Source: Nocardiopsis sp. ATB16-24
Lineage (GTDB): Bacteria; Actinomycetota; Actinomycetes; Streptosporangiales; Streptosporangiaceae
Reading direction: 5' to 3'
Assembly: GCF_030271535.1 (NCBI RefSeq)
Contig: NZ_JASCXJ010000009.1
Location: forward strand, 1-64,000
DNA length: 64,000 nt
Shown here: positions 16,108-24,940 of the stretch, piece after piece
Position numbering within the stretch: the stretch's first letter is position 1
Layout: each line of letters opens with the position of its first letter
Notes under the pieces: model-generated
Told to the model about the DNA's origin: nothing
What the model saw: only the letters and a program-made list of their open reading frames with translations
The model's database searches: none
Translations under genes and position numbers: made by a program

Positions 16108-18138
16108 TCAATCCGCTGGGGGCCCGTCCTCCAGGGCGGCTTCGGCGGGGCGGACCAGGCCCGGGTCGGGGACGCCCAGGTCCGGTTCCCCGTTCAGTTC
16201 CACGAACGTGTACCGGGTGTACCAGAGCTCCGGCTCCGGAGCGGTCGGGGCCAGGAAGGAGATCGGGACGCCCTCCGAGACCGGGCGGCCGTTGAGGATC
16301 ACGCCTCCTCCGGAGGCGCCCTCGGTGGAGAAGCCCAGCGGTATACCGTCCTCGGTGGCGACCAGGGTGAACATCGTGTCCGCCTCCTGTGTGTCGGAGG
16401 AGGAGAAACGGCCCTGTACCCGGACCGCGGGCACCTCGTCGGGGGCTTCGGTGCCCAGGTGGCCGTAGGCGTCCTCGGGGGTGGGGGGCGCGGTGAAGAC
16501 CACCGGTCCGGTGTCGGTGGCGGTGCCGTTCTCCACGGCACGCACCAGGGGTTCGACGACGCGGTCCCGCGCGAAGACCTCCGCCCTCTCCCGGGTCTCG
16601 GGCTCGGCCTCGTACCAGGCCGGAAGCCCGTTCCACGCGGTGTTCTCCCCGCGCACCAGTCCTGTGTCGGTCCGGATCAGGTCACTGGTGCGCGCGCCGC
16701 TGACGGTGCTGGTCCAGCGCAGCGCCTCCGGCGGCCCGGACTGGTAGAACACGCGGTCGAAGAGGGTGGGTGTGGTCGCGGTGTCGCCGGGCAGGGGTTG
16801 GCCGTATCCTCCGCCGTTCCCGGCGTGGGTGACCATGGTGAGTTCGAAGGACTCCGCGGTCAGCAAAGCGTCGAGCGAGGCCGCCACCAGGTCCATACCG
16901 GCCAGGGGCTCGGTCCGGTGTTCCTCTGTGGAAGTGCCGGGATCGGGTGTCGGGGCGGGTTCGCTCTCCCTTTCGGGGGCCGCGGGTACGGGCTCGGCCT
17001 GGACGGTGTCGGTCTCTCCGGCAAGGGCGTCCAGGAACAGGTACCCTCCGCCGATCACCGCGGCCAGGAACACGACCCCGGCGACCGCCAGGACCGGGAC
17101 ACGGCGGATGAGGGCCTTGCGTCGGCGTCCGCGTACACGTCCCCCTCCCCTGGCCCGCCCCGGGCTCTTCCCCGGTGCCCCGCCGTCCTGTTCGACGAGG
17201 GCCCGGGCCACGGCGGCCCACTCCTGGGGGCGGTGTCCACCGGTGTCCACGCGCGGCCAGTGGGAGGTGATGAGCGCGTGCAGCCGCTGGGACCACGTAT
17301 CGCGGGTGGCACTGTCCTCCACACCCGCCGCCAGCAGGCACTCCAGATAGATCTCCTCCGCGGGCGGGCGCAGGGACGGGTCCGCCGACAGGGCCCGGGA
17401 CAGTACGGGACGCAGGTCCGAGGGAATCGCGGAGAGGTCGACGACGCCTTCGCGGGCTCGACGGGACACCTCCAGCGGGGAGGTGTCCGTACCGAACGGT
17501 TCGCTCCCGGTGGCTGCCAGGAACACCACGCAGGCCCACGAGAACACGTCGGAGGCGGGGTCGGGCCGGGAGCCCGTGTGGCGTTCGGGGACCGACCAGC
17601 CCGTGCTGCCCGAGGCGGTGCGCGAGTCTCCGTCGTCGATCCGGCGGGCGATGCCGTGGTCCACCAGAAGGGGGCCGTCCGGAGTCAGGACCACGTTGCC
17701 GGGTTTGACGTCACCGTGGGCGGCTCCGGTGGTGTGGAGTGCGGCGAGGGCCTCGGCGGTGCACGCGGCCAGGATCGCGAGCGCGTCCTCGGGCAGTGGT
17801 CCCTCCTCCCGCACGCGGCGGCCGAGGTCGGGGCCGGGCAGGTAGGGCACCGCCGCCCACGGTCGTCCGTGGAGGTCACCGCCCGCGCCGGCGCCCACGG
17901 CGAAGCGACCGTGGCGGACCGGGGCGGCGTCGTGGTCCGGGATCACCGCGGGGATCCACTCCTTGTGGGCGAGCTTGAGGGCGACCGGTTCCCCGGTCGG
18001 GGACACCGCGGCGTACACGACGCCCATGGCGCTTCCGCCGAGTCTGCCGATCAGCCGATGGTCGCCGATCTGGTCGGGGTCGCCGGAGGTGAGGGGGCGC
18101 ACACGGGGCGGGAGGGAGCCGGACGGTTGTGAGGCCAT
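16108..18138 (-). CDS. receptor-type Ser/Thr protein kinase (atypical catalytic loops)
   Basis: A 676-residue PknB-like protein. Residues 25-265 are the kinase domain: Gly loop IGRLGGSAMG, Lys55 in VALKLAH, catalytic Asp143 in HGDVKPGNVV (HRD replaced by HGD) and metal-binding Asp160 in DHG (DFG replaced). A basic juxtamembrane stretch precedes one membrane helix (about 347-369), then a Pro/Glu-rich linker and an outside domain of about 250 residues beginning MDLVAASLDALLTAESFELTM. That domain resembles LolA/LppX-type ligand-binding lipoproteins and the protein at 30914. I start at ATG 18138; the frame stays open upstream to 18222. Target and ligand unknown; location inside the split pilus locus suggests a wall or pilus signal. 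Confidence 0.85.
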   Translation of the reverse strand: MASQPSGSLPPRVRPLTSGDPDQIGDHRLIGRLGGSAMGVVYAAVSPTGEPVALKLAHKEWIPAVIPDHDAAPVRHGRFAVGAGAGGDLHGRPWAAVPYLPGPDLGRRVREEGPLPEDALAILAACTAEALAALHTTGAAHGDVKPGNVVLTPDGPLLVDHGIARRIDDGDSRTASGSTGWSVPERHTGSRPDPASDVFSWACVVFLAATGSEPFGTDTSPLEVSRRAREGVVDLSAIPSDLRPVLSRALSADPSLRPPAEEIYLECLLAAGVEDSATRDTWSQRLHALITSHWPRVDTGGHRPQEWAAVARALVEQDGGAPGKSPGRARGGGRVRGRRRKALIRRVPVLAVAGVVFLAAVIGGGYLFLDALAGETDTVQAEPVPAAPERESEPAPTPDPGTSTEEHRTEPLAGMDLVAASLDALLTAESFELTMVTHAGNGGGYGQPLPGDTATTPTLFDRVFYQSGPPEALRWTSTVSGARTSDLIRTDTGLVRGENTAWNGLPAWYEAEPETRERAEVFARDRVVEPLVRAVENGTATDTGPVVFTAPPTPEDAYGHLGTEAPDEVPAVRVQGRFSSSDTQEADTMFTLVATEDGIPLGFSTEGASGGGVILNGRPVSEGVPISFLAPTAPEPELWYTRYTFVELNGEPDLGVPDPGLVRPAEAALEDGPPAD

Positions 18139-18667
18139 GGGGGAAGTGCCTTCCACTCTCCTGGACCAGGGAGGGTGCGCCGATCCGGAGCACCGGTCCA
18201 GGGAACGTGAGTCTTCTGCCATCCGACCGTACGCTTCCGGGCATATCCCGCCCTGCCCGTCGTACGGTCACACAAGGGGGGATGGGGGCGAAGGTCTGAG
18301 GACGGAAGAATGCTACCGCCGAAGGACACCGGGCACGTCGGGCACCGGGGAGCCGTGAGGAGGCCCCGAGGAAGGTGAGAGGGGCCGCCGGGCGCGGGCG
18401 ACGGAGACGGTCGTGGCCCGGACACGACCGCTCGTGGATCGAACACCGGGTGGAGGGGTTCGGCGCCTGACAGCCGTCCCCGCGACGATCACGGTGAGGG
18501 GTCGGCGTTCAGCCGGGTCCCCTGTCCGATCGTGACCGGACGCCGGCCCGTGCGGCGCCTCACCGTGACGCCGGGGCTCGGACGACTCAGGTGGTCCTGA
18601 GGCCATGACCATGCCCGGACTCGGACACACTCGGGTCGGAAGGGGCGGGGTGGGCGGGTCCTCGTCC
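18139..18667. other. 529-bp intergenic region with inverted repeats
   Basis: No gene supported. It contains TCACGGTGAGG (18489-18499) inverted at 18558-18568 and a smaller dyad GGTCGTG/CACGACC near 18410-18430. It lies upstream of the kinase and downstream of the arsR-like gene. Confidence 0.4.
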
Positions 18668-19036
18668 TCACGACGCCGCTCGATCCTCGCGTACGCCGCC
18701 CTTCGCCATGGGGACGTCCACCGAGTCCTGGCATGCGAGAACGCACTCCAGCAGGCCGGGAAAACGGCCCTCCATCTCCTTGTCACGCAGCGAGACGAAG
18801 CACCGCGTCCCCTCGGTCCGGCTCCACAACAGACCGGCGTTGCGCAGGATCTTCAGGTGGTGGCTCAGGGTCGACCGCGCGATGGGCAGGTCGATGTCCT
18901 TCCAGGCCCGTTCCCTCTCCTCCATGGCGGCGAGCATCCGCACGATCCGCAACCGGGTCGGCTCGGCCAACGCGGCCAGGACGGTGACCAACTCCACCTC
19001 GTGGAGGTCGGGGTGCGGGTGCTCCCTCGGAGCCAA
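18668..19036 (-). CDS. ArsR family regulator
   Basis: A 122-residue winged-helix protein: [17 protein letters not shown], recognition segment [19 protein letters not shown] and wing [14 protein letters not shown] chose TTG 19036 because GAGGAGG lies 6 bases upstream; the frame extends further but without coding character. There is no Cys pair of the ArsR or SmtB metal sites in the recognition helix, so it more likely senses redox or an organic signal. Divergent from a luciferase-like oxidoreductase gene that it probably controls. Confidence 0.85.
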   Translation of the reverse strand: MAPREHPHPDLHEVELVTVLAALAEPTRLRIVRMLAAMEERERAWKDIDLPIARSTLSHHLKILRNAGLLWSRTEGTRCFVSLRDKEMEGRFPGLLECVLACQDSVDVPMAKGGVREDRAAS

Positions 19037-19217
19037 GGCGATCCTCCTCGCTCGGGCCCGGCCGGTGTCCGGACGGGATTTGTCCGGGGACAGTCGTGAG
19101 CGTACCGTCGTACTTCGATATTCGTCGAACATCGAACATCCATGTCCGTCGATGGCGAGGTCTGCGCCTCCCGACCTCGCGGCCGGATCCGCCACCGAGC
19201 AGAAGAAGAGAGCCATC
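19037..19217. promoter_or_regulatory. divergent arsR / LLM oxidoreductase promoter region
   Basis: The segment 19112-19142 is A/T-rich and repetitive: TTCGATATTCG, TCGAACATC and ATCGAACATC follow each other. These TCGAA repeats are candidate ArsR operator half-sites for both divergent genes. Confidence 0.4.
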
Positions 19218-20231
19218 ATGTCCACAGTCGCGTTGTCCGTGCTCGACCACGCGAGCATCGCCGAGGGGTCCACCCCGGGCGAGGCGCTCCGTGAGGCGCG
19301 GGAGCTCGCCCAGCACGCGGAACGGCTCGGTTACAGGCGCTTCTGGCTGTCAGAGCACCACAACATGGAGGCCATCGCCAGCGCTGCCACCTCGGTGTCC
19401 CTGGGGTTCATCGCCGAAGGGACCTCCACCATCCGGGTCGGCGCGGGCGGAGTGATGCTTCCCAACCACGCGCCGCTGGTGATCGCCGAACAGTTCGGCA
19501 CCCTGGAATCGCTCTACCCCGGGCGGGTCGACCTGGGCCTGGGCCGCGCTCCGGGGACCGACCCCCGCACGATGAGGGCGCTGCGCCGTGACAACCGCGC
19601 CTCCGCGTCCTTCCCCGATGACGTACGGGAACTACAGGGTTTCTTCGAGCCCGCCGAGCCAGGGCAGCCGGTGCGCGCGATCCCCGGGGAGGGGTTGCGA
19701 GTGCCGCTGTGGATTCTGGGCTCCAGCCTCTTCGGCGCCCAGTTGGCCACCCGGCTGGGGTTGCCGTACGCGTTCGCCTCGCACTTCGCGCCGGACGCGC
19801 TCTACGAGGCACTGAGGGTGTACCGGCAGGGCTTCCAGCCCTCGAAGCAGGCGCGGGAGCCCTATGCGATGGCGGGGGTGAACGCCTTCGTCGCCGACAC
19901 CGACGAAGAGGCCGAATACCTGTTCACGACCATGCGTCAGGCGTTCCTGGGCACGTTGCGCGGGGCGCGCGGAAGACTGCGTCCTCCGGTGGACCCCCGA
20001 AGCCTGGACACCATGTGGCGTCCGGGCGAGAAGGAACGACTGGACCACATGCTTCGTTACTCGTTCGTGGGCTCACCGGAAACGGTTCGCCGCAAGCTCG
20101 AACTGTTCGTCACCGACACGGGCGTGGAGGAGTTGATGGTGTCGTCGATGATCTACGACAAGCAGGCTCGTCTGCGCTCGTTCGAGCTGCTGGCGGAACT
20201 GGCCGACCTGAAGCGTCCGGACCGAAGCTGA
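19218..20231 (+). CDS. LLM class flavin-dependent oxidoreductase
   Basis: A 337-residue bacterial-luciferase-like monooxygenase (YhbW/MsnO8-like). Motifs: [11 protein letters not shown] at the N-terminus, [46 protein letters not shown] and the C-terminal FVGSPETV. It should be an FMN- or F420-using TIM barrel in the cytoplasm; substrate unknown. Start at ATG 19218, after AGAAGAAGAG. It is divergent from the ArsR gene and followed by a terminator. Confidence 0.9.
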   Translation: MSTVALSVLDHASIAEGSTPGEALREARELAQHAERLGYRRFWLSEHHNMEAIASAATSVSLGFIAEGTSTIRVGAGGVMLPNHAPLVIAEQFGTLESLYPGRVDLGLGRAPGTDPRTMRALRRDNRASASFPDDVRELQGFFEPAEPGQPVRAIPGEGLRVPLWILGSSLFGAQLATRLGLPYAFASHFAPDALYEALRVYRQGFQPSKQAREPYAMAGVNAFVADTDEEAEYLFTTMRQAFLGTLRGARGRLRPPVDPRSLDTMWRPGEKERLDHMLRYSFVGSPETVRRKLELFVTDTGVEELMVSSMIYDKQARLRSFELLAELADLKRPDRS

Positions 20232-20315
20232 TCCCACCGCACCCCGGTCAGAGGAATGTCAAGGGTGACGGCGCCGATCTGTAGGCAGGCAGTGGCACCG
20301 TCTCCTCCGACCGGG

Positions 20316-20354
20316 GACGCCGGGCGGGGTTCACGGAGGACCCCGCCCGGCGTC
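20316..20354. terminator. bidirectional terminator
   Basis: Perfect 14-bp arms GACGCCGGGCGGGG / CCCCGCCCGGCGTC with an 11-base loop, between the convergent LLM and TIGR04222 genes. Confidence 0.85.
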
Positions 20355-20380
20355 GTGTTCTGTGGGCCACGCGACGGAGG

Positions 20381-21547
20381 TCAGTCCCCGCCTCCGCCAC
20401 CGCCTCCGCCGTCGCTGGATCCGCCGCCTGACCAACCACCCCCCAGGCCGCCTCCCAGACCACCGGAATCACCGCTCGCTTCGGTACCGGAGAAGACGAT
20501 TCCGCCGCCCCACCCCTCACCGGAGGAATCGTCCCTCCCACCCCCGGACGAACTCTGGCAGCGTTCGGCGAAGGCGCCCACGCTCTCCAGACTGGTGGGT
20601 TCGATCTGCCCGGTACTCGCTGCGGCGTCCCCACGGGCGACGGACTCACCGCCGGCACCGCCGTCGTACCGGGAGCCGTCGTACCGGGACGGGACGAACC
20701 CACGCAACGCACGGAAACCGACGACCGCGGTATAGCGGATCGCCTGGTCTCGGGTCATACCGCCGTGGAGACGTGTACCGACGGAGAGAAGGTCGCTGGA
20801 AGGTCCGTAGCGTTCCCGGGCCACCTCGACCACCCTGTTCCCGAGAGAGGTGTTGGGGCGCGACACCGGACCACCGCTCGCCGACATCACCGCCCGCGCG
20901 ACCGTCAGGGCCACCACGGCGGCCGTTCCCGCGACGAGGGCGGCCCAAGCGGTGTCGGTCCGCGCGAGGAGGAGCGCGCCCGCGCCGGCCGCGCCCACCA
21001 GCAACCCGAGCAGATGTATCCGCCGGATCGTCCTGGCCGCCTTCTCCCGCGCTCGAAAGGACTTTCGGAGCCGGGGCGAGTCGACGATCAGACCGGCTTC
21101 GATGAGCCTGGCACGGTGGCGTCCGACTCCCCTTCCCGTGGCGACCCGACCCACCACCTCGCGCGCACTGACGCCCGCGCGGCCACGGAGGGCCTTCACC
21201 AGATCGCGCCGGACGAGGTTCTTCTCATGGAAGGGATGCCGGGAGGGGCCGACGAGGGTGAGGAGCCCCCCGAAGGGCTGTTGACGTATACGACCGTGGA
21301 GGAAGGCGTCCATGAGGGCGGTCTCCCCCACCCTGACCGGCCCGCCGCAGAGCAGGGCCAGTTCGTGGGGGTCCAGGTCGTCGGGGTCCGGGGCGACGCC
21401 ACCGGGATCGGCGTTCCCGTCGGCGGCCGACCTCAGGGCGGATCGGAGAACGAGGCCGGCACGAAGGACGGTCACCAGCGGAGCACCGCCGACCGCCAGC
21501 CCCACGAGCAGTGCCGTCCCCAGTACAAGAACCGTGCCATCGTCCAA
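20381..21547 (-). CDS. TIGR04222 domain membrane protein
   Basis: A 388-residue protein with an N-terminal membrane helix (VLVLGTALLVGLAVGG), a soluble helical middle of the TIGR04222 type (HELALLCGG, TALMDAFLHGRI), two close membrane helices near residues 185-235, and a final 60 residues that are almost all Gly, Ser and Asp. TIGR04222 proteins are actinobacterial and of unknown role. The start is uncertain: I prefer TTG 21547 with GAGAGGCGG upstream; an open frame continues to 21985. Divergent from the flp pilin gene. Confidence 0.7.
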   Translation of the reverse strand: MDDGTVLVLGTALLVGLAVGGAPLVTVLRAGLVLRSALRSAADGNADPGGVAPDPDDLDPHELALLCGGPVRVGETALMDAFLHGRIRQQPFGGLLTLVGPSRHPFHEKNLVRRDLVKALRGRAGVSAREVVGRVATGRGVGRHRARLIEAGLIVDSPRLRKSFRAREKAARTIRRIHLLGLLVGAAGAGALLLARTDTAWAALVAGTAAVVALTVARAVMSASGGPVSRPNTSLGNRVVEVARERYGPSSDLLSVGTRLHGGMTRDQAIRYTAVVGFRALRGFVPSRYDGSRYDGGAGGESVARGDAAASTGQIEPTSLESVGAFAERCQSSSGGGRDDSSGEGWGGGIVFSGTEASGDSGGLGGGLGGGWSGGGSSDGGGGGGGGD

Positions 21548-22081
21548 GGCGCCGCCTCTCGGGCTGTGATTCCGAGATCCGTCAGGGGTGCGGAGATGGG
21601 GATGGGGATGGCGGAAGTCGCCGCTGGGAGGCAGCGGACTTCCGGGCGTACGCCCCGGACGGAAACTGAGGAATCCATACAACACCAGAGGATTCCGACG
21701 TAGGGGATGGCCTGGCATTTTGCGCCCGGCCATGGCATCTCCCGTAACACACGTGTCATCATGGTGCCCCGCTGAGCCCCGACCGTGACTCCCACCGCGA
21801 GGAAGCGTGACCGCGAATAAATCTGGGAAGACGCTCCTACCTGGGCTTTCTCCTTGTCCTGTGGACGACGTGTGGACGCGCTTCCCCTGGGGCATCCTGA
21901 AGGAGGATGGCCGCATCCGGCCAGAACGACAGTGGCCACAGGTGTTGATGTCCGGCAGCGGATTCGATGAACCTGTACCTTCCACGCAAAACCCCTGGTG
22001 GGCCCGCCCAGGGTCCTTCCCCGAGCAAGAGGCCGCGAAGATGTGGTGCCGTAAGCCCCCTTCCCCCGAGGAGACAGCCCC
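21548..22081. other. 534-bp divergent region upstream of the flp pilin gene
   Basis: No gene supported. It holds a palindromic ACACGTGT core at about 21750, and CGAGGAGA just before the pilin ATG. It must contain the promoters of both the TIGR04222 gene and the pilin gene. Confidence 0.35.
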
Positions 22082-22291
22082 ATGAACAACCTGACCGCGC
22101 TCTGGGCGAAGCTCAGAGCCTTCCTTGTGCCGACCTCTCAGAAAGAGGACCGAGGTGCCACAATCCTCGAATATGCTGCCGTTATTATCCTGATCGCAGG
22201 TGTTGTCGCGGCAATCACTGCTATCGGCATCCCCAGCAGAATCGGCCAGTCCATCACTACCGCTATAACGGAAATCCTCACTGGATACTAG
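22082..22291 (+). CDS. flp: Flp-type major pilin
   Basis: A 69-residue class IVb pilin precursor: a charged leader (1-26) ending DRG, cleavage before ATILE (Glu at +5, then Tyr), a hydrophobic helix (EYAAVIILIAGVVAAITAIG) and a short tail. Such pilins polymerise into thin adhesive Flp fibres after cleavage by a prepilin peptidase, which is not present in this window. GAGGAGA precedes the ATG. The OmpA-like gene follows 40 bases later in the same direction. Confidence 0.93.
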   Translation: MNNLTALWAKLRAFLVPTSQKEDRGATILEYAAVIILIAGVVAAITAIGIPSRIGQSITTAITEILTGY

Positions 22292-22331
22292 CCATATATA
22301 ATAAAGAAAATTCTACCGACACTAGAGCATC

Positions 22332-23387
22332 ATGCGCAAAAATAAGAAACAGACACCCTGCCCCCCACAAAGAAAAGATGGGAGTGCCTCAAATCGCTCT
22401 TTAGCATCACTCATGACTCTCACTCTTATCACCTCCGGGTGTGTCGTTAATTCCGAGGGGGCACCCTCTGAAAAAACAGAGAGGGAACAGTCCTCACAAG
22501 AACAAAATAAAACAGAAGAAAATCTAAAAGAAATCTTGGCCAGCACCACCTCATCTTCTACGGAAATTGGCAGTGACCTGCAAATAGATATTTACGCACT
22601 CGAAAACGTCTCACCTGGACTACTAAGGCTTAAATTTGGGGTAACCAATAAATCCGATTCCGATTTTGTTCTCAATTTTGGACTCACTGTAGACGAAAAA
22701 CCAAATACTGCCAGCAGAATAACTCTTATTGACGCTAAAAATCAAAAAAGAATGTTAAGCTATGAACAGAGCGATGGATCTTGCTTCTGTTCAACATGGG
22801 ACGGAAAAATCTCCAGCGGAGCAACTGAAAATATGTGGGTCGCCTTCCCTCTACCCGTCACAGAAGACGTAGAGAAACTAACCATAACTACACCTCTCAC
22901 TCCTCCACTAATAGATATCCCTATAACGCAATCTTCAGAGACACTTGAAAACCAAGGGTTATCCTCGCCAGAAATCCTAGATCTAACATTTATTTCTGAT
23001 GACACGGAAGATCAAACCGGGAGGACAGAAAACAACGAAGAAATTAGCATCATCCTCTCCTCGGATGTTCTGTTCGAAACGGATAGCGCAGAACTTAGCC
23101 CTGAAGCTCGAGATATACTTGAACAAGTCGCCACGGAGATCAACGGTGCAAGCTCTAACATGGTCGAAATAGACGGACATGCTGATAACACCGGAAGCGA
23201 TTCGGTCAACATTCCTCTATCTCTTGATCGCGCTAGTTCCGTAGAAAAGATTCTACGAGAATTGGTCACCCGAAAGGGAGTCACCTTCAATGTTGAGGGC
23301 CACGGAGCAGAAGATCCGATCGCTGATAATGACACGGAGGAAGGGCGCGAACGCAACCGGAGAGTCAGTGTCACGTTCGAAAAATGA
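22332..23387 (+). CDS. OmpA-like peptidoglycan-binding lipoprotein of the Tad locus
   Basis: A 351-residue protein: signal with lipobox ITSGC (Cys37), a Ser/Thr/Glu linker, a beta-rich domain (about 75-205) with a CFCS motif, and a C-terminal OmpA domain (about 240-351) with VLFETDSAELSP, DGHADNTGS and the conserved GRERNRRVSV that binds diaminopimelate in peptidoglycan. In Gram-positive Tad loci such proteins probably tie the pilus to the wall. The gene is far more A/T-rich than its neighbours. Its stop overlaps the next start (ATGA). The ribosome binding site is weak. Confidence 0.88.
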   Translation: MRKNKKQTPCPPQRKDGSASNRSLASLMTLTLITSGCVVNSEGAPSEKTEREQSSQEQNKTEENLKEILASTTSSSTEIGSDLQIDIYALENVSPGLLRLKFGVTNKSDSDFVLNFGLTVDEKPNTASRITLIDAKNQKRMLSYEQSDGSCFCSTWDGKISSGATENMWVAFPLPVTEDVEKLTITTPLTPPLIDIPITQSSETLENQGLSSPEILDLTFISDDTEDQTGRTENNEEISIILSSDVLFETDSAELSPEARDILEQVATEINGASSNMVEIDGHADNTGSDSVNIPLSLDRASSVEKILRELVTRKGVTFNVEGHGAEDPIADNDTEEGRERNRRVSVTFEK

Positions 23388-23923
23388 GTGAGTACACAGT
23401 GAAAATTAAGAGACTATTCACACTCTTAATATCAGCCACAGTTATTTTAACCCTGACCACTACGGGAATGAGCGCAGCTTCCTCATCACCTAAAAACAGT
23501 GATCTTGCGATCCTCGGGAGCTCCAATGGAACTAATGATTTGTCAAGACAGTTAGTGGCAGAGGTAAATGAAGCTTACCGAAACCAGCAAGGCAACCTTC
23601 TATCTGTTACTTGGGGGATCTATAATACAGGCGACAACCATGTTGTACTTTCCTGGCTAAATCAGTACTCATATGTTTACTCAGGGCCAAATTTTGCTGG
23701 CGTCACCGCCTTTGACCCCAAAGAAGGAAAGCGATTTCACCCAGTAATGGACGGCGAAAATTACTGTCTTTGCTCCGGCGAATATTCAGTTCAACTACAA
23801 GAAACAGCAGTACCAAGATCCACCGTCACATATTGGTCCATGTACTCTGTGCCTGAAGATCTCGAATCGATCACTATAGAGATCCCGGGGTTCGACCCCA
23901 TCGAAGACATCCCCATCTCCTGA
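23384..23923 (+). CDS. secreted paralogue of the OmpA protein's N-terminal domain
   Basis: A 179-residue protein with a Sec signal (1-31, MSAASS region) and a single beta-rich domain that aligns with residues about 80-205 of the upstream OmpA-like protein: LLSVTWGIYNTGDN, FDPKEGKRF, YCLCSG and VPEDLESITIEIP. It has no OmpA domain, so the pair looks like duplication of the linker domain. Translation is coupled by the ATGA overlap. It shares the low G/C content of the upstream gene. Role unknown, presumably extracellular and pilus-linked. Confidence 0.75.
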   Translation: MSEYTVKIKRLFTLLISATVILTLTTTGMSAASSSPKNSDLAILGSSNGTNDLSRQLVAEVNEAYRNQQGNLLSVTWGIYNTGDNHVVLSWLNQYSYVYSGPNFAGVTAFDPKEGKRFHPVMDGENYCLCSGEYSVQLQETAVPRSTVTYWSMYSVPEDLESITIEIPGFDPIEDIPIS

Positions 23924-23955
23924 GACTCCCCCACACCCACCCGCAGGAGGCGGCG

Positions 23956-24633
23956 TTGCCCACCTCTCACCACTCCCGCTCACCCCGCTCACCTCGCTCA
24001 CCCCGCTCGAAGGTTCCCCCTCGCTCCCCCTCCGCCGGGGCGTCCCGATCGCGAGGCCGTTTCCGGACCGACCGCCTCCTTTCCCCGCTGCGCCCCGCCT
24101 GTGGGTCCGCGAGGGACCGGGGCGCGGCGTTCGTCGAAATGGCTGCGGTCACCATCCTGGTCGCGGCGATCATGGTCGCGGTCTACCAACTCGAGCTCAG
24201 CCGGACTTTCAACAACGGGGTTCGACAGATGGTCTGCCTTGTCGAAGGGCCGGGATGCGGGGAGCAGACCTGGGTGGACGCCGACAGGCCCGAGGAGCCC
24301 GAGGAATACGAGTGGGGCGGCGGCAACTCCAACGCCCTGGAGAACGAGTCCCTCGCCATGCACGGGGCCGAGCAGCGAGGATGGACCGACACCGAGTGGG
24401 GGTGCCTGAAGAACCTGTGGAGCGCCATTTCCCACTGGGACCACACCCTCGTCAATCCCACGACCGGCGAGCACGGCATCTCCGGCTTCAATCCGGCGCG
24501 ACACGGTTCCATGCCCTCCGGCTTCCCTGACAGCCCGTCCGTCCAGATCGACTGGGGACTGGACCACATCGCCCAGGAGCACGGCACCCCCTGCGTCGCC
24601 TGGGCCTACTGGGAGGACACCCGCACCTACTGA
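23956..24633 (+). CDS. TadE-like membrane protein fused to a lysozyme-like (APF C-terminal) domain
   Basis: A 225-residue protein. Residues 1-55 are Arg/Ser/Pro-rich and cytoplasmic; a prepilin-like site DRG|AAFVE (Glu61 at +5) starts a helix to about 80; an acidic linker follows; residues 147-225 match the aggregation-promoting-factor/transglycosylase-like domain (EWGCLKNLW, NPTTGEHGISG, IDWGLDHIAQEHGTPC). In that family the helix after LW carries the catalytic Glu (LWxxES); here it is Ile158, so hydrolysis is probably lost and the domain may only bind glycan. TTG start with AGGAGG 5 bases upstream. It returns abruptly to high G/C after the OmpA pair. Confidence 0.8.
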   Translation: MPTSHHSRSPRSPRSPRSKVPPRSPSAGASRSRGRFRTDRLLSPLRPACGSARDRGAAFVEMAAVTILVAAIMVAVYQLELSRTFNNGVRQMVCLVEGPGCGEQTWVDADRPEEPEEYEWGGGNSNALENESLAMHGAEQRGWTDTEWGCLKNLWSAISHWDHTLVNPTTGEHGISGFNPARHGSMPSGFPDSPSVQIDWGLDHIAQEHGTPCVAWAYWEDTRTY

Positions 24634-24940
24634 CGCCCCGCGACGAACGGTGCCGTCAGTCACTTCCACGCCCCTTCCCCGCGCATCCGCGACACGCCTA
24701 CACGAACACCGCCCCCGACTTCGGGCGTGTCGCTTTCGCGGCGCGTGAAAGTTCCGCAAAAGAACCACAGAGCACGGTAAATCTTCGGGACTCATCAGAC
24801 ATAAAGGGCATTTCTGTCTAGGCGATGTCCATAGCCTGCTCGTTCTTCTCCCGCTCTTCCCCCGTCAGGGGACCTCGGGGCCGTGAACGGGCAGCGCCGC
24901 CGCTCCGGCCACGGGGCGGCGCCGAGACCACGGGGGCTCT
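24634..24940. other. 307-bp intergenic region
   Basis: No gene supported. A/T-rich patch around 24775-24825 is a likely promoter for the glycosyltransferase gene. Nothing else stands out. Confidence 0.35.

Noticed and set aside
15610..18132. 840-codon open frame on the plus strand
   Set aside because: Runs through repeat, IS remnant in the wrong frame and antisense to the kinase; Gly/Arg/Val-rich shadow only.
23880..23905. tRNA T-arm-like GGGTTCGACCCC
   Set aside because: It lies inside the coding sequence at 23384 and no acceptor, D or anticodon stem can be built around it.
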